NCBI GenBank assembly: GCA_963766505.1
Contig: CAVYAL010000005.1
Location: 682,001-746,000 of the forward strand
Source of the DNA: DATIRA01 sp963766505
GTDB lineage: Bacteria > Pseudomonadota > Gammaproteobacteria > Steroidobacterales > Steroidobacteraceae
DNA length: 64,000 bases
Reading direction: 5' to 3'
Shown here: positions 51,058 through 59,910 of the stretch, piece by piece
How the letters are laid out: the number at the start of each line of letters is the position of its first letter
Numbering within the stretch: position 1 is the first letter of the stretch
Notes under the pieces: model-generated
The model's database searches: none
Told to the model about the DNA's origin: nothing
What the model saw: only the letters and a program-made list of their open reading frames with translations
Program-made: the position numbers and the translations under genes

Positions 51058-53439
51058 ATGGCGTGGAAGCTGAGCAACCGGCTTTTCTTTGCAGCGATCT
51101 TTCTTTCCGGGTTCTCGGCCCTGGTCTATCAACTGATCTGGGTCCGCCTGCTGGGCCTGGCGTTCGGCGTCAGCAGCTTCGCGGTGGCGACGGTCGTGGC
51201 GGTCTTCCTGCTCGGGCTCGGGCTGGGCAGCTATTTCTTCGGCAAGTGGTCCGAGAAGACCGGCAATCCGCTCAAGATCTACATGTACGTCGAGGCCGGC
51301 ATCGCGGTGACCTCGCTGGCGTCGTACCTGGTCATCGATTACCTGCCGGTGTACCGCTACCTGTACGAATTCGCGTACAACAACCTCGACTTCTACGGGA
51401 TGTCGCTGGTCCGCCTGCTGCTGTCGGTGGTGGTATTGCTCCCACCGGTCTTCCTGATCGGCGGCACGATCCCGCTGATCTCGAAGTATTTCCTGACGGC
51501 CTCTGACACGTTCGGCTCCGGTTTCAGCCGGATCTATTACCTCAATACGCTGGGCGCCTTCGCCGGCGCGCTGCTCACCGGTTTCGTGCTGGTCAGGTAC
51601 GTCGGCGTCTTCGCGACGCTGATGATTGCGGTCGGCTGCAACCTGCTGGTCGCTGCGATCGTCGCCGCAGGCCGGTCGGACTCCGAGCCGCAGCCGGAGC
51701 CGGCCGAGCAGCGGGCCCCGTATTCCTACATGCTGCTCGTGCTGTTCCTGACGGGCTTCATCAGCCTGAGCTACGAGATCCTCTGGGTCCGGATCCTCTC
51801 GACCTACGGCCTGTCGACCTCGCAGGCCTTTGCACTGATCGTGGCCGGTTTCCTGCTCGGCTTCTCCGTCGGCTCGTTCCTGGTGTCGCGCCGGATCGAC
51901 GACCGCAGCAACCTCGAGGCCTTGTTCGGCAGGGTCTGCATCCTGACCGCGCTCAGCGGGGCGCTCGTGCTGTTCGGGTTCAGGCGGTTCGAGGCACTGA
52001 CCGCGGCGGTGGAGGGGTCGCTGCCGGTAGGCATGCTGACCACGAGCCTGGCCGTCGCTTTCGTCGTTTCGTTCATCCCTGCCGTGTTCATGGGGATGCT
52101 GTTCCCGCTGGGCCTGAAGATCTACGCGCACGACGTGCACAAGATCGGCGCGAAGGCCGGCAACATCCTGTTCTCCAACACCGCCGGCTGCGTCCTCGGC
52201 AGCCTGCTGACCGGGTTCGTACTGATCCCGTTCGCCGGGATGTGGAACACCACGCTGATCCTGGTCAACCTGAGCCTCGTGATCTCGCTGTTCGTGTTCG
52301 TGCGGGTACGCGACTTCTCGCGCGCACACTGGGCGTCGCTGCTGGTCGCCGCCGTACTCGCGAACCTGCTCGTGTTCTCTGACAGCAAGACCTTCCATAA
52401 GCAGGTGGATGGTTTCGACGTCGTCTATTACTCCGAAGGACTGTCCGGCACCGTCTCGGTCATCGAGCGAAAGGACTACCGGGGACTGTTCGTCGATGGC
52501 CAGAACGTCTCCGGCACAGACCCGGTCCTGGTCGCGGACTCGAAGATGCTCGCCCACCTGCCGCTGCTGCTGGCCGAGGACCCGCAGGCGGCACTGACGG
52601 TAGGTTATGGCACCGGCACGACCTCCGGCAGCATGCTGCTGCACGATGTCGCGGTCGATGCGGTGGAGATCGAGGAGAAGATCATCGAGGCCGCACCGCT
52701 GTTCAGCGACCTGAACGCCCGCTCATACCAGGATCCGGCGCTCGATCTCGTCCTTGACGATGCGCGCAACTACATCAGCGTCGCGGACCAGGGGTTCGAC
52801 GCCATCGTCACCGACGTGACGAACCTCAAATACAAGCGCAACCCCTACCTGTACACGCGCGAGTACTTCAGGATCATGCAGGACGCGCTGACCGACGACG
52901 GCATCGCGGCGGCCTGGCTGCCGCTCGGAGGACTGTCGTTCCAGGATCTCCAGATCCTGATAGCGACCTTCGACCGCGTCTATCCCCACACCACGTTGTG
53001 GTACTTCACCCCGTACCCGACGCACTTCATCATCGCGATCGGCACGCCGGAGCGGACCACGGTGGACCTGGGCGCGCTGGCGACGAAGATGACCAAGGTC
53101 AGTGCCGACCTCGAGACGATCAACGTGAAGGACGTCTTCGAGGTGGCTGGCATGCTGCTGCTGGGTGAGCAGGACGTCGACGACCTGGTGGCCGGCCAGC
53201 CGATCCATACCGACAACCGGCCGATCCTCGAGTTCTCCGACATGGGGCTCTACATGATGACCGACGTCGCGCCCAACCTGAAACGGCTGCTCGACTACCA
53301 GAAGGAGGACCTGGAGCAGTACTTCATCGGGACGGACCGGCAGCTGGCTACGCTGAGCCGGCGCCTGGAGACGTACACCCGCAACTACTGGAACTACATC
53401 GCCGAATACGAAAGGACTTCCAGCGACGAGGTCGACTGA
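51058..53439 (+). CDS. Fused MFS-type membrane protein/spermidine synthase-like methyltransferase fold
   Basis: This 793-residue protein has an N-terminal membrane half with about 12 hydrophobic segments (residues 8-450, for example LSGFSALVYQLIWVRLLGL at 16-34). The C-terminal half has the spermidine synthase fold (LTVGYGTGTTSGSML near residue 517 as the SAM-like site, then VDAVEIEEKIIEAA). Such fused proteins are common in proteobacteria, and the reaction is generally unproven. The aspartates that bind polyamine in true SpeE are not obvious here. A start at 51058 fits the first membrane helix. It is not part of the hyp operon. Confidence 0.78.
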   Translation: MAWKLSNRLFFAAIFLSGFSALVYQLIWVRLLGLAFGVSSFAVATVVAVFLLGLGLGSYFFGKWSEKTGNPLKIYMYVEAGIAVTSLASYLVIDYLPVYRYLYEFAYNNLDFYGMSLVRLLLSVVVLLPPVFLIGGTIPLISKYFLTASDTFGSGFSRIYYLNTLGAFAGALLTGFVLVRYVGVFATLMIAVGCNLLVAAIVAAGRSDSEPQPEPAEQRAPYSYMLLVLFLTGFISLSYEILWVRILSTYGLSTSQAFALIVAGFLLGFSVGSFLVSRRIDDRSNLEALFGRVCILTALSGALVLFGFRRFEALTAAVEGSLPVGMLTTSLAVAFVVSFIPAVFMGMLFPLGLKIYAHDVHKIGAKAGNILFSNTAGCVLGSLLTGFVLIPFAGMWNTTLILVNLSLVISLFVFVRVRDFSRAHWASLLVAAVLANLLVFSDSKTFHKQVDGFDVVYYSEGLSGTVSVIERKDYRGLFVDGQNVSGTDPVLVADSKMLAHLPLLLAEDPQAALTVGYGTGTTSGSMLLHDVAVDAVEIEEKIIEAAPLFSDLNARSYQDPALDLVLDDARNYISVADQGFDAIVTDVTNLKYKRNPYLYTREYFRIMQDALTDDGIAAAWLPLGGLSFQDLQILIATFDRVYPHTTLWYFTPYPTHFIIAIGTPERTTVDLGALATKMTKVSADLETINVKDVFEVAGMLLLGEQDVDDLVAGQPIHTDNRPILEFSDMGLYMMTDVAPNLKRLLDYQKEDLEQYFIGTDRQLATLSRRLETYTRNYWNYIAEYERTSSDEVD

Positions 53440-53517
53440 CGGGTGCGGCCCGGTATCGCCCCAACCGCATGGCCAGCCGCATGGATCGGGGCGCTGGCCG
53501 GCAAGTCGCCGCGGGAA

Positions 53518-53593
53518 TGGTGCTGGCAGAGGGACTTGAACCCCCGACCTGCCGCTTACAAGGCGGCTGCTCTACCAACTGAGCTATGCCAGC
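53518..53593 (-). tRNA. tRNA-Thr (TGT anticodon)
   Basis: This is a 76-base cloverleaf with acceptor stem GCTGGCA/TGCCAGC, anticodon loop CTTGTAA, T-loop GTTCAAG and encoded CCA. It stands alone, well away from the tRNA-Thr(GGT) of the tuf operon. Confidence 0.96.
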
Positions 53594-53606
53594 ACTTTGA
53601 CTGATT

Positions 53607-54326
53607 CTAACCGTCGCCCGGGGGCACCGGCGTGCCGCCGTCGACACTCGGCCCCGTCCCGTCCGCTGCCGGACAGGACCGCATCTCCACTGAGGCTTCC
53701 AGTGCCCCGCCAATCGCGAGGTCATCCAGCGATGGCAGCCCGGCATTCGCCTCGCGGTCCACGTCCAGCCATTGGACCGGTGCGTCAGCGTAGCGGTCGG
53801 TCGCGATCGGCCTGAAGCCCGCGGCCCTCGCCCTGCGCGCCGCCTCGGACGCGAGCTCCGGGTCGGCGAAGACTCCCAGCGACACGACGAGGTCGCCGTC
53901 CGCGTCGTTCATCACGACCGTGTCCTCGAGCCCCTGGTCCTCAAGGGCCGCGACGGTGTTCGCGGCATCCGATGCGGTTGCCTGGCCGGCGACCCGCAGC
54001 CACTGGCCGACCCGAAGCGAATCGGTTGCCTCCCTGAGCGTCCAGGAGTATCCAAGCTCGGTCAGCCGCGCGCCGGTGAGTTCCGCCTGCAGGCGCTCTG
54101 CAAACGGACCGATGCTCACGCAGACCGGTCCCGCCGCAATCTCTGATGGGATTCCGCCCCGAGCGGACCCGACGCTCGGGGGCAGCTCGCGGATCAGACG
54201 GATCTGACCCGGCTCGCGACTGCTCGGCAAGGCGCGGCCTGCAACGGCAGGCGGCGGCGCAACCCAGCGAGTCCAGTAGAAGAACAGCAGGTTCGCAAGC
54301 AACAGCAGCAGGAATAGAACGCGCAC
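53607..54326 (-). CDS. SPOR-domain protein
   Basis: This 239-residue protein has an N-terminal membrane segment (residues 2-17, LFLLLLLANLLFFYW) and a periplasmic region that contains two SPOR-like stretches. The pattern is VCVSIGPFAERLQAEL near residue 68, then DLVVSLGVFADPELASEAARRARAAGFRPIA near residue 145. SPOR domains bind denuded peptidoglycan at the septum. The C-terminus is Gly/Pro-rich. It lies just upstream (on its strand) of tRNA-Thr, after a terminator that isolates it from the cytochrome gene. Confidence 0.72.
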   Translation of the reverse strand: MRVLFLLLLLANLLFFYWTRWVAPPPAVAGRALPSSREPGQIRLIRELPPSVGSARGGIPSEIAAGPVCVSIGPFAERLQAELTGARLTELGYSWTLREATDSLRVGQWLRVAGQATASDAANTVAALEDQGLEDTVVMNDADGDLVVSLGVFADPELASEAARRARAAGFRPIATDRYADAPVQWLDVDREANAGLPSLDDLAIGGALEASVEMRSCPAADGTGPSVDGGTPVPPGDG

Positions 54327-54343
54327 GAGCGGATGTTAGCCAA

Positions 54344-54375
54344 TAAAAGAAGGCCCGTCTTTTGGACGGGCCTTC
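54344..54375 (-). terminator. Intrinsic terminator between the cytochrome and SPOR genes
   Basis: An 11-bp stem GAAGGCCCGTC/GACGGGCCTTC (54349-54375) with a five-base loop is followed on the minus strand by TTTT (54344-54348). It terminates the cytochrome c transcript ending at 54400. It is immediately upstream of the SPOR gene. Confidence 0.85.
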
Positions 54376-54399
54376 GCGTTGCCGGAATGAACCGGAGGT

Positions 54400-54678
54400 C
54401 TACTTGCCGCCACTGGCCATGAAGGCCGCAACGTCCGCGATCTCCTGATCGGAAAGCTTCAGGGCCTCTTTGTGCTTCAGCTGTCCGCCGACGATCTGCT
54501 TCAGCGAATCGGCCAGCGCCGCTGCATCCTCACCCTCGAAGTCGCCAGCCTCGTGACAATCGGCACAGGCCGCCTCGAACTTGGACTTGCCGGCAGCCGC
54601 GTCAGCACTGGCCGACAGGCTCCAGCCGGCCAGGCCCAGCGTCGCCAGGCCCACAACGAACAAACGGCTCATCTTCAT
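54400..54678 (-). CDS. Small monoheme cytochrome c, paralogue 1
   Basis: This is a 92-residue periplasmic cytochrome with a signal peptide ending ASADA (about residue 26) and one CxxCH at residues 38-42. The segment where class I cytochromes have an axial Met (NGxGxMP) reads GGQLKHKEA, with a His at that position. A Met occurs only further on, near residue 84. It is clearly related to the next gene, which suggests tandem duplication. A terminator follows. Confidence 0.85.
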   Translation of the reverse strand: MKMSRLFVVGLATLGLAGWSLSASADAAAGKSKFEAACADCHEAGDFEGEDAAALADSLKQIVGGQLKHKEALKLSDQEIADVAAFMASGGK

Positions 54679-54879
54679 CGCACGCTCCTCAAGGACAAGA
54701 CTGCCCGGACGGCCGCCGGGCGCGGGGGTTCACACGCTGCGGATTCTATCGAAGAGGCGCCGCGCCCGGGCATGTGTGTTCCGCAGTCGACCTGCGGATT
54801 TTCCGAGACTTGCCCGGACACCCGCCGACAGACCGGCCGGCCAGGCCGGCACGAAGGCCTGGCGGTCCGATCGCTTCTG

Positions 54880-55149
54880 CTACTTGCCGCCTGCGGCCAG
54901 GAAGGACGCGATTTCCGCGACTTCAGCGTCCGACAGCGTCAGCTTCTTCTTGTGCTTGACTTCGCCGTTGACGATCTGGCTGATCACTTCCTGGAGATCG
55001 GCCGCGGCCTCGCCCTCGAAGTCGGCCGCGTCGTGGCACTCGGCGCAGACGCCCTCGAAGGTGCCCTTGCCGTCAGCCAGCGCCGCGCCGCTCCAGCCGA
55101 TCAGCCCGGCCGCCAGACCCGCGGCAAATCCCAGATGCTTGATGTTCAT
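54880..55149 (-). CDS. Small monoheme cytochrome c, paralogue 2
   Basis: This is an 89-residue secreted cytochrome (signal ending AALA near residue 25) with CAECH at about residues 35-39. The ligand loop reads NGEVKHKKKLTLSDAEV, with His where Met is usual, and there is no Met at all after the heme site. His/His ligation and a low potential are therefore likely, though not proven. It lies 201 bases upstream of its paralogue on the same strand. Confidence 0.85.
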   Translation of the reverse strand: MNIKHLGFAAGLAAGLIGWSGAALADGKGTFEGVCAECHDAADFEGEAAADLQEVISQIVNGEVKHKKKLTLSDAEVAEIASFLAAGGK

Positions 55150-55261
55150 TCGTTAGCTCCTGATTTCAGTTTCCACCGGCGAAGCCCCGAGGGTCGCCGG
55201 CGACCCGTCGCACGGGGCCGATGATACAGCACGCTGAAAGCAAGGGCTCCAGCCGCTTTTT

Positions 55262-56023
55262 TCAACTGATCCGACCTTCCCGCACGGCCAGCAGTTCCGC
55301 AAGGCCCCGCAGGACGAGGTCTGGAGACCACCTCGCCGGGCTGCGCAGCAGCGGAAGAACCTCCCCGGCGCCGCCCCCGGTGACCCAGAGGGCCGGCCGC
55401 TCACCCAGCCGCCGGCCTACGTCTTCCACGACCCGGTCGGCGAATGCGGCGACGCAGGTCGCGCAGCCCCGTTCGATTGCGTCGCGGGTGTTGTCTGCGA
55501 GGCCCGACTCCTCGGCATCGAACTTCGCCCGGGACCGTCCGGCCAGCTCACGCGTCCCGGTGTGCAGCGAACTCACCATCAATCGCGGCCCGGGCACGAT
55601 GTAGCCCCCGAGGTGGGTCCCGTCCTGCGCGACGGCATCGACCGTCGTGGCCGTACCCACGTCCAGCACGCAGCAGTGCCCGCGCTGCAGGCGATGGGCG
55701 CCGAACATCGCCACCCAGCGATCGACGCCGAGCTGGCCTGGCACGCGGTAGGCGTTCCGCATCCCGCCCAGTTCGGCTCCCGAATCCACGAACTCGAGCC
55801 CGAGTCCCTCGCCCCTTGCGGCGTCGCCGAGCAGCGCGGCGGTACCCTCGCCCGCCACGTTTGCGACCAGCAGCCCCCGGATACCCGGGATCGAATGGAG
55901 CCAGTGGCGCCATTGCTGCTGCTCCCAGCCGGCGTGCTCCTCGGCCTGCTGGGTCGACAGCCGCCCGTCCTCGAGCGTGGCCCACTTGAACCGTGTGTTG
56001 CCGATGTCGACCAGCAGCATCAC
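55262..56023 (-). CDS. coaX: Type III pantothenate kinase
   Basis: CoaX phosphorylates pantothenate, the first step of coenzyme A synthesis. The 253-residue protein has the ATP-binding DIGNTRFKW start (residues 6-14), GVDRWVAMFGA near residue 103 and DVGTATTVDAV near residue 124 with the catalytic Asp. It overlaps the birA stop by four bases, the common birA-coaX pairing. Confidence 0.94.
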   Translation of the reverse strand: MMLLVDIGNTRFKWATLEDGRLSTQQAEEHAGWEQQQWRHWLHSIPGIRGLLVANVAGEGTAALLGDAARGEGLGLEFVDSGAELGGMRNAYRVPGQLGVDRWVAMFGAHRLQRGHCCVLDVGTATTVDAVAQDGTHLGGYIVPGPRLMVSSLHTGTRELAGRSRAKFDAEESGLADNTRDAIERGCATCVAAFADRVVEDVGRRLGERPALWVTGGGAGEVLPLLRSPARWSPDLVLRGLAELLAVREGRIS

Positions 56024-57027
56024 GGGCGGACGACTCCGGTCGGGCGCAGGCTCACTTCACCGGAATAGAACCGCTCCATCCGGCTTCCGACCTCGAGCAG
56101 CAGCGCGCCGTCGCGGTCGGCGCCCCGCGCCACGCCCTCGATGCAGCCCTCGCCCTGCAACAACGTGACCGGGGCATCGCGCAGCGCGTCGAACGAACGC
56201 CAGTCCTCGAAGAACGGCTCGAAACCGCTCGAGGCAAATCTCTGCAGCGCGTCGAGCATCGCCGAGGCAAGGCTCGCCGCGAGCGTATTCCGGCCCGGCG
56301 GCGGCCCGCCCAGCGCCTCTGACAGGTCGGCGACCGGCAGGACCCCGGGACCCTCGATCCCGGCACGCGCGGACTCTGACAGCTGAAGGTTGATACCAAG
56401 GCCGATCACGGCCGAGGCACCGGCCCCGGATTCCGCACGCAGCTGGATCAGCAGTCCGCCCAGCTTGCGGCCGACGACCAGCAGGTCGTTCGGCCACTTC
56501 AGCATGGCGTGATCGGCGCCCCATTCGCGCAGGCAGCGCACCAGCGCCGCGCCGACGGCGAGGCTCAGCGAACTGAGGCCGGCGGGCGTCTCGGTAAAGG
56601 TCCAGCCCATCGAGAACGTGAGACCAGAACCGAACGGAGCGATCCACGACCTGCCGCGTCGGCCTCGACCGGCGCGCTGGATCTCCGCGAACACCAGCCG
56701 CGGACGATCAGCCGGGGGCGGCGGCGCGCGGTGCAGGCGCTCGCTGGTCGAGTCGATCTCGAACTCGAGTTCCATGTCCTCCGGCAACGTGAGCCCGAGC
56801 CTGCGAGCCTCGTCGCGGATCCGCCCGAGGTCCAGCAGCTCGACCGGGTGCGAGAGCCGGTAGCCTCGCCGCGCAACGCTCTCGACCTCCACGCCAAGAC
56901 CGCGCAATTCGCCGGCGAGTTTCCACACGGCGGCGCGCGTCATTCCAAGCTGCTCCGCAAGCACAGTGCCGGAGTGCAGTTCCCCGTCCTGCAGCAACGC
57001 GACGAGCGCGCGGGCGCCGCGGCTCAT
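56020..57027 (-). CDS. birA: Biotin-[acetyl-CoA-carboxylase] ligase/biotin repressor
   Basis: BirA biotinylates BCCP and represses biotin genes. The 335-residue protein has the N-terminal winged helix (MTRAAVWKLAGELRG, about residues 30-44), the nucleotide-binding QRAGRGRRGRSW (near residue 115) and the KWPNDLLV segment. The N-terminal DNA-binding domain is present, so regulation of biotin genes elsewhere is expected. It is coupled to plsY and coaX by four-base overlaps. Confidence 0.94.
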   Translation of the reverse strand: MSRGARALVALLQDGELHSGTVLAEQLGMTRAAVWKLAGELRGLGVEVESVARRGYRLSHPVELLDLGRIRDEARRLGLTLPEDMELEFEIDSTSERLHRAPPPPADRPRLVFAEIQRAGRGRRGRSWIAPFGSGLTFSMGWTFTETPAGLSSLSLAVGAALVRCLREWGADHAMLKWPNDLLVVGRKLGGLLIQLRAESGAGASAVIGLGINLQLSESARAGIEGPGVLPVADLSEALGGPPPGRNTLAASLASAMLDALQRFASSGFEPFFEDWRSFDALRDAPVTLLQGEGCIEGVARGADRDGALLLEVGSRMERFYSGEVSLRPTGVVRP

Positions 57028-57662
57028 CGGGGCCGCAGCAGCCAGAGCCGACGGGCACGGTTTTCGTTGCCCTGCCGCATGCGCTCGATGTTACCGCGAT
57101 GGGTGTAGGCGATGAACAGGCTCATCAGAAGCGCAAAGCACAGCAGCGCCATGCTGGCCGGCCGCGACAGTGCGAAATAGACGGGCAGGCTGGCCGTACC
57201 GAGGATCGTGCCGAGCCCGACGTAGCCCGTCAGCATCACGCAACCCAGCCAGACCAGCACGACGGGCAGCAGCGCTGCCGGCGCCAGCACCGCGACCGCC
57301 CCGACCAGCGTCGCGGCGCCCTTCCCGCCCCGGAACTCGTACCAGACCGGGTAGACGTGTCCGACGACCACCGCCACGGCACAGGCCACCGCGAGCCATT
57401 CCCGATCGAGCCTGGGGTCGATGCCTATGACCGGCAGCTCGAGCGGCGGCAGCCATCCGACTGCGAGCACCGCCTTGCCGACGTCGATCAGCACGACCGC
57501 GACGGCGAACAGCCATCCCTGGGTCCGCAAGGCGTTCGTGCCACCCGCATTGCCGCTGCCGAGGCGACGGATGTCCACGCCACGGATGCTGCCGACGACC
57601 AGGCTGCCGACCAGCGAGCCGAGCAGGTAGGCGAGCAGCATCTTGACACCGAGTTCGAGCAC
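57024..57662 (-). CDS. plsY: Glycerol-3-phosphate acyltransferase PlsY
   Basis: PlsY acylates glycerol-3-phosphate from acyl-phosphate in the inner membrane, the first step of phospholipid synthesis. The 212-residue protein has about five membrane segments and the motifs GSGNAGGTNALRT (near residue 37) and EFRGGKGAATLVG (near 112). It begins with a GTG at 57662. A downstream ATG eight codons in is possible. It starts the plsY-birA-coaX operon. Confidence 0.94.
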   Translation of the reverse strand: MLELGVKMLLAYLLGSLVGSLVVGSIRGVDIRRLGSGNAGGTNALRTQGWLFAVAVVLIDVGKAVLAVGWLPPLELPVIGIDPRLDREWLAVACAVAVVVGHVYPVWYEFRGGKGAATLVGAVAVLAPAALLPVVLVWLGCVMLTGYVGLGTILGTASLPVYFALSRPASMALLCFALLMSLFIAYTHRGNIERMRQGNENRARRLWLLRPR

Positions 57663-57752
57663 GGCGGTCCTCCGCCGGCGATTCTAGCATCGGCCTGGCC
57701 GCCGCCCGGGCGTCGTAAACTCCGGCGCCAGACACCGCGCAGGAGACGAGAC

Positions 57753-58100
57753 GTGGGCAAGCTGCACGATGAATTCACGGCCTATCGGGAGCGGATGAAC
57801 GAGCGGATCCTCGGGGAGGACAACCGGGTCATCAAGCGCATCTACTCGGTCGATTCGCTGGCCTATGGAGCGGATGGCGAACTGCCACAGAAGACCCGGG
57901 AGCTGCTCGGCCTCGTGGCCTCGCTGGTCCTGCGATGCGACGACTGCGTGAAATATCACCTCGTCGAGGCGCGCGGCCAGGGCAACTCCCGCGGCGAGAT
58001 CCTCGAGGCGATGAGCATCGGGCTCGTCGTGGGCGGAACGATCGTGATCCCGCACCTGCGCCGGGCCGTCGAATTCCTCGACGACCTGGAATCCGAATAG
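57753..58100 (+). CDS. AhpD/carboxymuconolactone decarboxylase-like protein
   Basis: This 115-residue protein has the CMD fold with a CxxC-H centre (C62, C65, H69, in RCDDCVKYH), as in AhpD-type thiol peroxidase or alkylhydroperoxidase proteins. It starts at GTG 57753 with AGGAG seven bases upstream, divergent from plsY. The substrate is not predictable. It has no operon partner on its strand. Confidence 0.8.
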   Translation: MGKLHDEFTAYRERMNERILGEDNRVIKRIYSVDSLAYGADGELPQKTRELLGLVASLVLRCDDCVKYHLVEARGQGNSRGEILEAMSIGLVVGGTIVIPHLRRAVEFLDDLESE

Positions 58101-58115
58101 CCGGCAGACTGCGAC

Positions 58116-59063
58116 TCAGGCGACGGCGGGTGGCAGGAAGATCTCGGCGAGCATGCAGCGCGCCGATCCCCCGCCGACCGATTCGATCGTCGGGGTATCG
58201 AACTCGACGAAACCGTCCACGCAACGCTCGAGCTGTCCGAGCGTCGCAGCGTCGAGGCTCGAGCGCGCGCTCGCGGACATCACGAGCAGGCTTCCGCCCG
58301 CGCGGCCACGGACCTCGAGCTGGTTCGCTGCAAACCGGGCCATCTGCATGCGGTCGATCTTGACGACGCGCCGGCCGGTCGCCTGCAGGCGTGAGAGCAC
58401 CCCGTCACGATCACTCGCAGCGAGCGCCTCCGCGCATACGATTGCGAATCCGCGGCCGATGCTCAGCATCACGTTGGTGTGGTAGACCGGCGTGCCCTGT
58501 CCGTCGGACGCGTCGAACACGACCGGGTCGTAGCCGAGTTCGTCACAGAGCCGCCCGAGCACCGACGCATCGGTGCGCGGCGAACGACAGGCATACGCGA
58601 GGCGGGCGACGTGATCGAATACCACGCTGCCGGTGCCTTCGAGGAACTTCCCCGACTGCTCGGTCGCGGCCAGGTCCAGCACCCGGCGGACCAGGAGTCC
58701 GTGCCGTTCGGCGAGCGCCAGCAGCTCGTCCAGGCGTCGCTCGGCGCGGCGAGCCGGCGCGAGCATCGGATAGAGCACGACGGTGCCGTCCGCGTGAGTG
58801 CTGAACCAGTTATTCGGAAAGACCGCGTCCGGACGCGGCGGGGGGTTGCAGTCCTCCACCACGTGAACCTCGACGCCGGCCGCCCGCAGCGCGCTCGCCG
58901 CGGCATCGAACTCGATGCGCCCCTGCACGGCCAGGTCTGGATCTCGCGGCGGCAGGGCCGCCTGGAAGCGGTTGCTGGCCCGTGTCTCGGGATTCCAGCC
59001 GAAGGCAGCGGGCCGGACCATCAGCACCGCATCGGCACACTGGCGGGCATGGGATTCGGACAT
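58116..59063 (-). CDS. ctlX: Arginine deiminase-related hydrolase (CtlX-type)
   Basis: This 315-residue member of the amidinotransferase/arginine deiminase superfamily (pentein fold) resembles citrulline-hydrolysing CtlX. Typical features are VLMVRPAAFGWNPET at the start, FPNNWFSTH near residue 90 with the catalytic His, LDLAATEQSGKFLEGTGS near 135 and the nucleophile Cys near residue 302 in GGGSARCMLAEIFLP. The chosen ATG is at 59063. Earlier in-frame residues are not family-like. It ends 15 bases from the AhpD-like gene on the other strand. Confidence 0.83.
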   Translation of the reverse strand: MSESHARQCADAVLMVRPAAFGWNPETRASNRFQAALPPRDPDLAVQGRIEFDAAASALRAAGVEVHVVEDCNPPPRPDAVFPNNWFSTHADGTVVLYPMLAPARRAERRLDELLALAERHGLLVRRVLDLAATEQSGKFLEGTGSVVFDHVARLAYACRSPRTDASVLGRLCDELGYDPVVFDASDGQGTPVYHTNVMLSIGRGFAIVCAEALAASDRDGVLSRLQATGRRVVKIDRMQMARFAANQLEVRGRAGGSLLVMSASARSSLDAATLGQLERCVDGFVEFDTPTIESVGGGSARCMLAEIFLPPAVA

Positions 59064-59109
59064 CAGCGGATTGTAGATCGGCCCGCCTCGGCGGGCATGC
59101 CGGGGCCGT

Positions 59110-59910
59110 TCAGCCCCCGTCAGCCCGGGCAACCGCGACCACGTTTCGGCGGCTCGATACCACCACGCCACCGGCGCGCTCCTCGGTCACCGCGAATGCG
59201 AGCGGTCGAGTGACCCGCAGCTCGGCCTGGAACGGCACGACGATCTCAGCGATGCCGGAGGGCATGTCGAAGGTGCCGGCGTTCACCGGATAGCGTTCAT
59301 CCCGCTCAGCGTCGAAGATCCACAGCTGGTACTGCGTGCGTGCCGGGTCGTTCGGCAGGACACCGCTCAAGTGCAGGTACCCGGACTGCCGCTCGTTGTC
59401 CCAGACGACGTCCCCGACGACCTTCCCCTGCTCCGTGGCACAGGGCCAGCGGAACGCGCCGGCCGAAGCGGCCAGCAGCCGGGCCCGGCCCGCGTCGGCG
59501 CTCAGTCGGGAAATGAGATCGGGCTGCTGTCCACGCCGATCTGACGCGGACCACCAGCCGCCCAGCGCAACCGCAGCGACGCCAGCGGCCAGAACTCCGA
59601 GCAGGACTTTGAATCGTGGCGGGGACCGGCCAGATTGCGCTTCTCGATCCTGGCGCCGTCCGTCGGCACCCGCCCGGAATCCCCGGCAGGTTTCCTCCGC
59701 CGAACGCAACAGGTTGCGCCGGAGGCCTTCAGGCATCTGCTCTTCGGGGAGGTGGTGCTCCAGTTGAGCCAACTCCTCAAGGTCTTGCTCGCTGGCCTCG
59801 CCGTCGGCCAGGCGCGCCAACAGGACGACGTAGCGGCGCCTTGCGGTCTCGCCGATCCTCAGGGAGTCGCTTCTCCCATGCTGTTCGTCGGTGGCGTTAT
59901 CTTCATCCAC
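59110..59910 (-). CDS. Anti-sigma factor (RskA-like)
   Basis: This 266-residue protein has a short cytoplasmic region with an EEMPEGLR-type segment, a single membrane helix (about residues 101-120) and a periplasmic RskA-like domain with YLHLSGVLPNDPARTQYQLWIFD (near residue 175). Proteins of this type hold an ECF sigma factor inactive. Its GTG start at 59910 lies 52 bases inside the sigma gene, so translation is coupled. The N-terminal zinc-binding motif is not obvious. Confidence 0.82.
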   Translation of the reverse strand: MDEDNATDEQHGRSDSLRIGETARRRYVVLLARLADGEASEQDLEELAQLEHHLPEEQMPEGLRRNLLRSAEETCRGFRAGADGRRQDREAQSGRSPPRFKVLLGVLAAGVAAVALGGWWSASDRRGQQPDLISRLSADAGRARLLAASAGAFRWPCATEQGKVVGDVVWDNERQSGYLHLSGVLPNDPARTQYQLWIFDAERDERYPVNAGTFDMPSGIAEIVVPFQAELRVTRPLAFAVTEERAGGVVVSSRRNVVAVARADGG

